NCBI GenBank assembly: GCA_029263555.1
Contig: JAJUFW010000012.1
Coordinates: forward strand, 1 to 15,290
Direction: 5' to 3'
DNA length: 15,290 nt
Source: Alphaproteobacteria bacterium
GTDB lineage: Bacteria; Pseudomonadota; Alphaproteobacteria; DSM-16000; Inquilinaceae
Below are positions 6,212 to 11,868 of the stretch, piece after piece (the stretch's first letter is position 1; each line of letters opens with the position of its first letter). A program made the position numbers and the translations under genes. A model generated the notes under the pieces. It was given only the letters and a program-made list of their open reading frames with translations. It had not been told where the DNA came from and ran no database searches.

Positions 6212-6628
6212 TCATTTCTCGAGATCCCGGAACTGGCGGTCGAGCGAGTATTCCGGCGAGGTCACGTGGCGTTCCAACCCCGCCAGCCGGTCCTCCAGCT
6301 CCCGGAACTTGTGCCGCAGCGAATGCAGCGTGCGCTCGGGCTGCCCGTGCACGCCGCGCCAGACCTCTTCCTCCTCCTCACTCCTGAACAGCTGGGCCGG
6401 CCGCCGCTTCATGAAGAACGCGGCGATCAGATAGACCAGCACGGTCTGGGGCGGGAAGACGACCAGGAACAGCATCACGATCGCGCGGACCTGCCAGTCC
6501 TTCAGCCCGAAATAGTCGGCCAATCCGGCACAGACGCCGAAAATCATCCCGCGTTCCGGAATCCGGAACAGCCGGTTGGGGTTGAAGGTCCCGTCATGCG
6601 GGGCTTCGCCGGGATTGAAGCGTTTCAT
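6212..6628 (-). CDS. pspC: Phage shock protein C (PspC)
   Basis: A 138-aa inner-membrane protein of the PspC family. In enterobacteria PspB and PspC sense membrane disturbance and pull PspA off the activator PspF. The PspC domain covers about 17-77: NPNRLFRIPERGMIFGVCAG, then LADYFGLKDWQVRAIVM and a hydrophobic helix ending in YLIAAFFMKRRP. The C-terminal part contains a predicted coiled coil (LRHKFRELEDRLAGLERHV) and the SPEYSLDRQFRDL ending seen in PspC proteins. The ATG at 6628 overlaps the pspB stop in an ATGA arrangement and has AGAGGA upstream; the in-frame ATG at 6646 would start within that ribosome site. Translational coupling to pspB fits their action as a complex. Confidence 0.93.
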   Translation of the reverse strand: MKRFNPGEAPHDGTFNPNRLFRIPERGMIFGVCAGLADYFGLKDWQVRAIVMLFLVVFPPQTVLVYLIAAFFMKRRPAQLFRSEEEEEVWRGVHGQPERTLHSLRHKFRELEDRLAGLERHVTSPEYSLDRQFRDLEK

Positions 6629-6855
6629 TGCTGCCGTCCTCTCCATCCGGGAGCGTCATGGTCCAGGATGGTCTCGAGCGTGGCGATCCGCTCTTCCATC
6701 CGCTTGGCGCTGTGCCACAGATCGACGAGCATCTTCTCGTCCTCCGAGGACAGCGTCCGGGTCGCCCGCCACCGGGTCACGTAGTGCAGCACCAGCCAGA
6801 GCGGCGCCACGATCGAAACGAAAATCACCAGGGGGACGAAGATCAGTCCGTCCAT
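6625..6855 (-). CDS. pspB: Phage shock protein B (PspB)
   Basis: A 76-aa PspB homologue, about the length of the E. coli protein (74 aa). One N-terminal transmembrane helix (about 3-24, LIFVPLVIFVSIVAPLWLVLHY) is followed by a charged cytoplasmic helix with the typical LSSEDEKMLVDLWHSAKRMEERIATLETIL. That part is expected to form a coiled coil and to interact with PspC. GGAG lies 9 bases before the ATG. The stop overlaps the pspC start by ATGA. The gap to pspA (96 bases) is longer than the other spacings in this operon and holds a perfect stem-loop. Confidence 0.93.
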   Translation of the reverse strand: MDGLIFVPLVIFVSIVAPLWLVLHYVTRWRATRTLSSEDEKMLVDLWHSAKRMEERIATLETILDHDAPGWRGRQQ

Positions 6856-6887
6856 GCATTGTCTCCGGCTCGCGGGTCCCCTCCGGC

Positions 6888-6907
6888 CCCGGTCCTTGCG
6901 GACCGGG
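6888..6907 (-). other. Perfect hairpin with GCAA tetraloop between pspA and pspB
   Basis: CCCGGTCC (6888-6895) and GGACCGGG (6900-6907) form a perfect 8-bp GC-rich stem. On the psp transcript the loop reads GCAA, a GNRA tetraloop, so the RNA hairpin should be very stable. No T-run follows, and pspB and pspC continue downstream. It is therefore more likely a processing, attenuation or 3'-end stabilising element that raises pspA relative to pspBC. Function inferred. Confidence 0.55.
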
Positions 6908-6951
6908 CACCGTCGGGAGACCGGGGAAATCTGATCAGCGCCGGGCGGGGA

Positions 6952-7623
6952 TCAGCGGCGCGCCGCCAACCGGGCCTTCATCTCCTCGAGCTCCCGCTCG
7001 ACGGAAGACTGGGCCTCCAACTCGGCGAACTCCTCCTCCAGCGTCTTCGGCCCCTTCCGGCCGAGGTCGTAGCTTTCGACCTGGCCTTCGAGGTCGTCCA
7101 GCTTGCGCTCGATGGCGGCGTAGCGGGCGAGCGCCTCGTCGATCCGCCCATCGTGAAGCTGGGTGCGGATGCGGATGCGGTCCGTCGCCGTCTGGTGACG
7201 GATGGCCAGCGCCTTCTGCTTGTTCTTGGCCTCGGTCAGCTTGGCCTGCAGCTTGGCCATGTCGTCGTCGGTCTTGGCCAGCGCCGCCTCGATCGTCGCC
7301 AGTTCCTGCCGCAGCAGCTCGACCGTTTCGGCCGCCCTGGCCTTGGCGATCAGCGCCCCCTTGGCCAGGTCCTCCCGGTCCTTCTCGATCGCCAGCTCGG
7401 CCTTGCGCTGCCACTCGGCCTGCGCGGCCTCCAGCTGCTCGATCCGTCGCGTCACCTCCTTCTTGTCGGCAATCGACCGGGCCGCGGCCGAACGCACCTC
7501 GACCAGCGTGTCCTCCATCTCCTGGATGATGAGGCGGACGATCTTCTCAGGGTCCTCTGCCCGCGCAAGAAGCGCGTTGAGGTTGGAATTGATGATGTCG
7601 CTGAGGCGCGAAAAAATGCCCAT
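6952..7623 (-). CDS. pspA: Phage shock protein A (PspA/IM30 family)
   Basis: A 223-aa peripheral membrane protein of the PspA/Vipp1 (ESCRT-III-like) family. It binds and stabilises damaged inner membrane and, in enterobacteria, inhibits PspF when membranes are intact. Length matches E. coli PspA (222 aa). The N-terminal amphipathic helix MGIFSRLSDIINSNLNALL is followed by AEDPEKIVRLIIQEMEDTL, a family hallmark. Long heptad-rich coiled coils run from about residue 50 to 150, and the C-terminal part holds EEEFAELEAQ and the ERELEEMKARL helix. CGGAG lies 8 bases before the ATG. It follows the 59-aa tail-anchored gene after a 28-base gap, under the same sigma-54 promoter. Divergent pspF encodes its regulatory partner. 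Confidence 0.96.
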   Translation of the reverse strand: MGIFSRLSDIINSNLNALLARAEDPEKIVRLIIQEMEDTLVEVRSAAARSIADKKEVTRRIEQLEAAQAEWQRKAELAIEKDREDLAKGALIAKARAAETVELLRQELATIEAALAKTDDDMAKLQAKLTEAKNKQKALAIRHQTATDRIRIRTQLHDGRIDEALARYAAIERKLDDLEGQVESYDLGRKGPKTLEEEFAELEAQSSVERELEEMKARLAARR

Positions 7624-7651
7624 GGCATGAACTCCGGGATACCGTGACGGG

Positions 7652-7831
7652 TCAGGTGAAAAGCGCGGCCAGCAAGAAGCCGGCGCCGAAGAAGATCCAG
7701 CTCTCGGCCGGTCGGTTTCTGAGATAGGTCAGGAACCGGTCGCCGGCCCGGCGCCCTTGGCCTGCGCGCGGCCCTTCGTCCCGGCGATAGCGCCGGTTCA
7801 GGGAATCGTAGAAGGGATCGTAGCTGCTCAT
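7652..7831 (-). CDS. 59-aa tail-anchored protein, first gene of the psp operon
   Basis: I do not recognise a named family. The first 40 residues are polar and very basic (NRRYRRDEGPRAGQGRRAG), and the last 18 are a single hydrophobic helix (SWIFFGAGFLLAALFT) running to the end, so it looks like a C-terminally anchored membrane protein with a cytosolic head. The ATG at 7831 is supported by AGGAG 7 bases upstream. An ATG at 7870 in the same frame lies upstream of the start site predicted from the sigma-54 promoter and would not be transcribed. It therefore sits first in the operon, before pspA. E. coli PspD is also a small membrane-associated Psp protein, but it follows pspC and I see no convincing similarity. 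A role in recruiting PspA or signalling is inference. Confidence 0.75.
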   Translation of the reverse strand: MSSYDPFYDSLNRRYRRDEGPRAGQGRRAGDRFLTYLRNRPAESWIFFGAGFLLAALFT

Positions 7832-7874
7832 GGTCCGCTCCTGGGGCCAGTGAAATCGGTTTCCGTCCATCTAC

Positions 7875-7890
7875 TGCAGGAGCCGTGCCA
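7875..7890 (-). promoter_or_regulatory. Sigma-54 (RpoN) promoter of the psp operon
   Basis: On the minus strand 7890-7875 reads TGGCACGGCTCCTGCA. This matches the sigma-54 consensus TGGCACG-N4-TTGCW at all but one fixed base, with GG and GC exactly 10 bases apart. Predicted transcription start is about 7864, giving a 5' leader of some 33 bases before the 59-aa gene. The divergent gene encodes a PspF-type sigma-54 activator, so the pairing is self-consistent. Activator sites are expected within about 7900-8010 but I could not define them. Confidence 0.9.
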
Positions 7891-8016
7891 GTTCCGGTGC
7901 CTGACAGGAAAGCCAAGTTTTCCGCGGAGTTCGGCCGAAACGCCGTCCAATGCGGCTTGCGGGCCAGTGGGATATATTGCCGATAGTTGGCGACAAATGC
8001 TAATCTTCGGCGCGTT

Positions 8017-9078
8017 ATGCAAAACGACGATCCGATCGCAAGGCTGCCCCCTCTACTGGGCGAGTCCCCCAGCTTTCTCGGGATGCTGGAACATGTGTCG
8101 CGGGTCGCCCCGGTCGACCGGCCGATCCTCGTGATCGGCGAGCGCGGGACCGGCAAGGAGCTGGTCGCGGCGCGCCTGCACTATCTGTCGCGGCGCTGGG
8201 ACCGGCCTTTCGTGAAGGTGAACTGCGCGGCGCTGTCCGACGAATTGCTGGACAGCGAACTCTTCGGCCACGAGGCCGGCGCCTTCACCGGGGCGACGCG
8301 CCGCCATATCGGCCGGTTCGAGCGCGCCGAAGGCGGCACCCTGTTCCTGGACGAGATCGCGAACGCCTCGCCCCGGGTGCAGGAGAAGGTGCTGCGGGTG
8401 ATCGAATATGGCGAGATGGAGCGCGTCGGCGGAAGCGGAACCCTGCAGGTGGACGTCCGAGTGATCGCCGCAACCAATGTGGACCTGCCCGCCGAAGTCG
8501 CGGCCGGCCGGTTCCGGGCCGATCTCCTGGACCGCCTGGCCTTCGACGTCGTCACATTGCCGCCGCTCCGCGAGAGGGTTGAAGATATTTCGCTGCTGGC
8601 CGCGCATTTCGGGCAGGCCATGGCCCATGAGGTGGAAGCGCCCGGGTTCCCCGGCTTTTCCGCCCGCGCCCTCGCGGAACTCGAGGGCCATCGGTGGCCA
8701 GGCAATGTGCGGGAACTGAGAAACGTCGTCGAACGGGCGGTCGCCAGGGCCCCCAGGCTCGACCGCCCGCTGGAGATCGTCGAGCTCGACCCGTTCCGGT
8801 CGCCCTTCCGGCCGGCCGGCGCTGCCGCCGCCTCCCGGGAACGCAGTCGCGAAGAGGATTCCCCTCCGCGCGACCACGCCGGCGACGGGCCGTTCGGCCT
8901 GGTCGAGCGGGTGCGCGCGTTCGAGGGCGACCTGCTCCGCCAGGCGCTTGCCCGCAATCGGTTCAACCAGCGTCGGACGGCGGAATTCCTGGGGCTGAGC
9001 TACGACCGGCTGCGCCATTACCTGCGCAAGCACGGCCTCGCCGGACGGCCCGACGGACGGCGTTCTGAGCCGGATTAA
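8017..9078 (+). CDS. pspF: Psp operon transcriptional activator PspF (sigma-54 enhancer-binding protein)
   Basis: A 353-aa AAA+ activator of sigma-54 RNA polymerase that drives psp transcription and, in E. coli, is held inactive by PspA. Like E. coli PspF it lacks an N-terminal receiver or sensor domain and begins directly with the AAA+ module. Walker A GERGTGKE is at 41-48, the sigma-54-contacting GAFTGA loop at 88-93 and Walker B GGTLFLDE at 106-113. FRADLLDRLAFDVV, LPPLRER and RWPGNVREL are also conserved. A Pro/Ser/Arg-rich linker leads to a Fis-type helix-turn-helix (RNRFNQRRTAEFLGLSYDRL). The ATG at 8017 fits the E. coli N-terminus; an in-frame TTG at 7987 would add ten unmatched residues. 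It is divergent from the psp operon with a 185-base shared regulatory region. Confidence 0.94.
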   Translation: MQNDDPIARLPPLLGESPSFLGMLEHVSRVAPVDRPILVIGERGTGKELVAARLHYLSRRWDRPFVKVNCAALSDELLDSELFGHEAGAFTGATRRHIGRFERAEGGTLFLDEIANASPRVQEKVLRVIEYGEMERVGGSGTLQVDVRVIAATNVDLPAEVAAGRFRADLLDRLAFDVVTLPPLRERVEDISLLAAHFGQAMAHEVEAPGFPGFSARALAELEGHRWPGNVRELRNVVERAVARAPRLDRPLEIVELDPFRSPFRPAGAAAASRERSREEDSPPRDHAGDGPFGLVERVRAFEGDLLRQALARNRFNQRRTAEFLGLSYDRLRHYLRKHGLAGRPDGRRSEPD

Positions 9079-9152
9079 CCTCTACGTAACCCCTCGCGGG
9101 ATACAAATCCGGCAGGCGCATCACCACGGCGCCCGATCGCCCGGAGTCGTTA

Positions 9153-9929
9153 TTGTATCTCGCCCTTTCCTATTTGCTTGCCGCGGCGGCGGGGTTCATT
9201 CTGGCGGTCGCCGCGACACGCGCGCTGCACCGAAGGTCAGCGGCGAGGAGGGCGATAACCCAGCAGGACCAGTCGGCCGCGGCCGACCGCGACGAGCGGG
9301 AGGATTCGGCATCCGCCCGGATACGCCGTTACGGGCATGAGCTGAACAATGTCCTGACCGGACTCGGCGGCTTCGCCGAATTGGCGCGCACCCGCCCCAA
9401 TGACGACCCCGATCTTGCGGCCTATCTCGACCAGATCGTCCTGAACGCCCGACGCGCGGTGCTGCTGACCCGCCGTATGCTGGGTTCCGGCGTGCCGGAT
9501 GCCCAGACCATCGCGCCGGAGGACGGAAGGCCCGCCGGCACCGTCCTGGTGGTCGACGACGAGGAGACCGTCAGGGACTACGCCGCCCTCGCGCTGGTCG
9601 AACTGGGATACGCCGTGCATCGGGCGGCAAGCGGGCCGGAAGCCCTGATGCTGGCGGACGCCCATGCCGGCACCATCGATCTCGTCCTCACCGACGTGAT
9701 GATGCCGGACATGACCGGGCCCGAGCTGGTGCGCCGGTTGGCCGAACGCCATCCGTCGATCGCGGTCGCCTTCATGTCGGGCTACGAGCATCGGCGCCTC
9801 GCCAAGGAGCGCATGATCGACCGGGACGACGTCTATCTTGCGAAGCCCTTCACGCCGGAAGCCCTGGCGGCCACGGTAGCGGCGGCTCTCGCGCGCCGCT
9901 TGGACGGGAAGTCGGCCCGGGTAGCCTGA
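9153..9929 (+). CDS. Membrane-anchored DHp-receiver protein lacking the kinase ATPase domain
   Basis: A 258-aa signalling protein of unusual layout. One N-terminal transmembrane helix (about 2-22) is followed by a basic and acidic linker. Residues 55-112 resemble the dimerisation/histidine-phosphotransfer domain of HDFNN-type histidine kinases: GHELNNVLTGLGGFAEL with His62, then a second helix ending in AVLLTRRML. After a linker of only about 15 residues comes a complete receiver domain: VLVVDDEETVRDY with Asp135/Asp136, phosphoacceptor Asp181 in LTDVMMPDMTG, Ser209, and Lys231 in AKPF. No N, G1, F or G2 boxes of an ATP-binding domain exist between them. It cannot autophosphorylate alone; a relay, phosphatase or sink role is inferred. 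The start is TTG with GGAG 6 bases upstream. It follows pspF by 74 bases and precedes a histidine kinase. Confidence 0.82.
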   Translation: MYLALSYLLAAAAGFILAVAATRALHRRSAARRAITQQDQSAAADRDEREDSASARIRRYGHELNNVLTGLGGFAELARTRPNDDPDLAAYLDQIVLNARRAVLLTRRMLGSGVPDAQTIAPEDGRPAGTVLVVDDEETVRDYAALALVELGYAVHRAASGPEALMLADAHAGTIDLVLTDVMMPDMTGPELVRRLAERHPSIAVAFMSGYEHRRLAKERMIDRDDVYLAKPFTPEALAATVAAALARRLDGKSARVA

Positions 9930-9940
9930 GTTTCGCCCCT

Positions 9941-9956
9941 CCCCGGCGGACCGGGG
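9941..9956 (+). terminator. Short GC hairpin after the receiver gene, upstream of an AT-rich patch
   Basis: CCCCGG (9941-9946) and CCGGGG (9951-9956) form a perfect 6-bp stem with a 4-base loop, 12 bases after the stop codon. A run of six T (9979-9984) lies 22 bases further on, too far for a standard intrinsic terminator. Between them is the palindrome AAAATTTT (9968-9975). The AT-rich patch 9961-10001 probably serves as promoter region for the next kinase gene. Confidence 0.3.
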
Positions 9957-10029
9957 CCCGGATCATGAAAATTTTAGCTTTTTTGTCGGCAATCCCGTAT
10001 TGTGCGGCCGATTTGCCCATCGGGATTGC

Positions 10030-11868
10030 ATGCGCACTGACGTCGAAAACTCGGCCGGCCCGGGACCCGACCATCGCGACCGCCGCCTGGTCGAGCAGGT
10101 GCGTCTTCTGCAGGACCAGGCGGACATCTCCTTTCTGGGGAGCGCCATCGCCGCCACCCTCATCTATCTCGCGCTTCTGCCGGCCGGCAACGTCCTGGAG
10201 CTTTCGATCTGGCTCGGCGTCCTCCTGCTGCTGACGGGAGCGCGGCGATGGACGACGCATCGCTCCCGCCGCGCCCCGCTCCGGCCGGAAGAGGCCCGGC
10301 GATGGCTCGAACGCTTCACGCACCTTACCTTCGCCACCGGAGCGGCCTTCGGCTATGCCGCCCTCGTCCTCACGGCGGGCCAGCCCCAGACCATGTGCCT
10401 GCTGGTCTACCTTCTTCTGACCACGCTGGCCGCGGGCACGGTTGGAACCTGCGCCGCCGTGCAGCGCGTGTTCGTCGCCTTCACGGCACCGATGCTGCTC
10501 ATGCTCGCGCTCCATTTCGCGCTGATGCCGGAGGGCCGGACCAATGCGCTCTTCGCCGGCAGCGCCGTGCTCTACCTCCTGATCCTGACGATCACCGCCC
10601 GGCAGCAGAACCGGATGATTCTGCAGGGCCTCAACGTCAAATTCGACAATTTCGACCTGATCGCCTCGCTCAAGACGTCGAACAGCAGTGCCGAAGCCCT
10701 GAACCGGACCCTGATGGCGGAAGTCGCGGAACGGCGCCGGGTTGAGGCCGATCTGGCGCAATCCCTTGCGCTCTACCAGGCGACGATGGATGCCGTGGAC
10801 GAAGGCATCCTGGCGCTGAATCACGAGAACCGGGTTCTGGCCGTCAATCGCCGCTTCAAGCAGCTCTGGCAGGTCCGCGACGAGAGGACACTGGAAGGCG
10901 ACCTCGACGACCCCGTCCTTGCCCAGGTGGTCGGCCGGATGGACGATCCGGCCCCGTCACAGGGGCTGATCGAGCTTAAGGACGGACGCGTGTTCGAGCG
11001 ATACTCCGTCCCCTATCGCCTGAACGGCGAGGAGGTCGGCCGGGTGCTGACGATCCGCGACGCCACGGCCCGGATAGCCGCGGAAAGCGAGTTGCGCCGG
11101 GCCAAGGAAGCCGCTGAGGCAGCGAACCGGGCGAAGTCCGACTTCCTTGCCCATATCAGCCACGAGCTGCGGACGCCGCTCAACGCCATCATCGGCTTCT
11201 CCGAAATCCTCCGACAGGAGATGTTCGGTCCGCTGCAGAATCCGCGCTACCGCGACTACGCCGTCGATATCCACGAAAGCGCGACGCTTCTTCTGTCCCT
11301 GATCAACGACATCCTGGACCTCACGAAGATCGAATCCGGCAGGATCGAGCTGTCGGACGACAAGGTGAGCATCCCCCATCTGGTCGCCGACACGCTGCGG
11401 CTGGTTCGGGACCGGGCGGCGCGGGCCTCGATCACGATCACCCAGGATCTGCCGGATCATCTTCCGGTCCTGCGGGGCGACGAGCGCGCCTGCAAGCAGA
11501 TGCTCGCCAATCTGTTGACCAATGCCGTCAAGTTCACCGAGGCCGGCGGCCGGGTCTCGGTATCGGCGGAGATCGCGTCCGACGGGGATCTGACGGTGGC
11601 GGTCGCCGATACCGGGATCGGCATGGCGCCCACGGACCTGCCCCGCGCCTTCGAGCCGTTCCGCCAGATCGACAGCCCCATGACCCGCCGTCATGAAGGC
11701 AGCGGTCTTGGCCTGCCGCTCGTGAAGGCCCTCATCGAAGCCCATGGCGGGCGCCTGGTCGTCGACAGCGAGCCCGGGCGGGGCACGGTGGCGAGCCTGG
11801 TGTTCCCGGCACGGAGGCTTCTCCGCCCGGTGCCGACCGCCCTTCAGGCGGGTGGCGCGGCCGGCTAG
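10030..11868 (+). CDS. Membrane-bound PAS sensor histidine kinase
   Basis: A 612-aa inner-membrane histidine kinase. Six predicted transmembrane helices lie within about 33-190 (for example FLGSAIAATLIYLALL, IWLGVLLLLTG and MLLMLALHFALM) with short connecting loops, forming a membrane sensor region I cannot assign to a named family. A coiled segment (205-245) leads to a PAS domain (about 250-350, DAVDEGILALNHENRVLAVN). The HisKA domain has SHELRTPLNAIIGFSE with His378. The ATPase domain has the N-box NLLTNAVKF, DTGIGM at 527-532 and GSGLGL at 557-562. All motifs are complete, so it should be active. No receiver is attached; the neighbouring DHp-receiver protein could be a partner (inference). 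The ATG at 10030 is preferred over an in-frame TTG at 10000. It converges with the triple-PAS kinase. Confidence 0.93.
   Translation: MRTDVENSAGPGPDHRDRRLVEQVRLLQDQADISFLGSAIAATLIYLALLPAGNVLELSIWLGVLLLLTGARRWTTHRSRRAPLRPEEARRWLERFTHLTFATGAAFGYAALVLTAGQPQTMCLLVYLLLTTLAAGTVGTCAAVQRVFVAFTAPMLLMLALHFALMPEGRTNALFAGSAVLYLLILTITARQQNRMILQGLNVKFDNFDLIASLKTSNSSAEALNRTLMAEVAERRRVEADLAQSLALYQATMDAVDEGILALNHENRVLAVNRRFKQLWQVRDERTLEGDLDDPVLAQVVGRMDDPAPSQGLIELKDGRVFERYSVPYRLNGEEVGRVLTIRDATARIAAESELRRAKEAAEAANRAKSDFLAHISHELRTPLNAIIGFSEILRQEMFGPLQNPRYRDYAVDIHESATLLLSLINDILDLTKIESGRIELSDDKVSIPHLVADTLRLVRDRAARASITITQDLPDHLPVLRGDERACKQMLANLLTNAVKFTEAGGRVSVSAEIASDGDLTVAVADTGIGMAPTDLPRAFEPFRQIDSPMTRRHEGSGLGLPLVKALIEAHGGRLVVDSEPGRGTVASLVFPARRLLRPVPTALQAGGAAG

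Noticed and set aside
7950..7978. Sigma-70 promoter for pspF (TATATT at 7973-7978)
   Set aside because: The -10 is attractive, but TTGCGG (7957) is only 10 bases upstream and the hexamer at 17 bases (ATGCGG) is poor. No confident promoter could be called.
7463..9994. Exact 12-mer TTGTCGGCAATC at 7463-7474 and 9983-9994, with a near match beside pspF
   Set aside because: The first copy lies within pspA coding sequence, so a shared operator is not credible; coincidence is likely.
9850..10824. 324-aa minus-strand open frame opposite the membrane kinase N-terminus
   Set aside because: Composition typical of an antisense frame and no recognisable domain; the plus strand encodes transmembrane helices in a convincing kinase.
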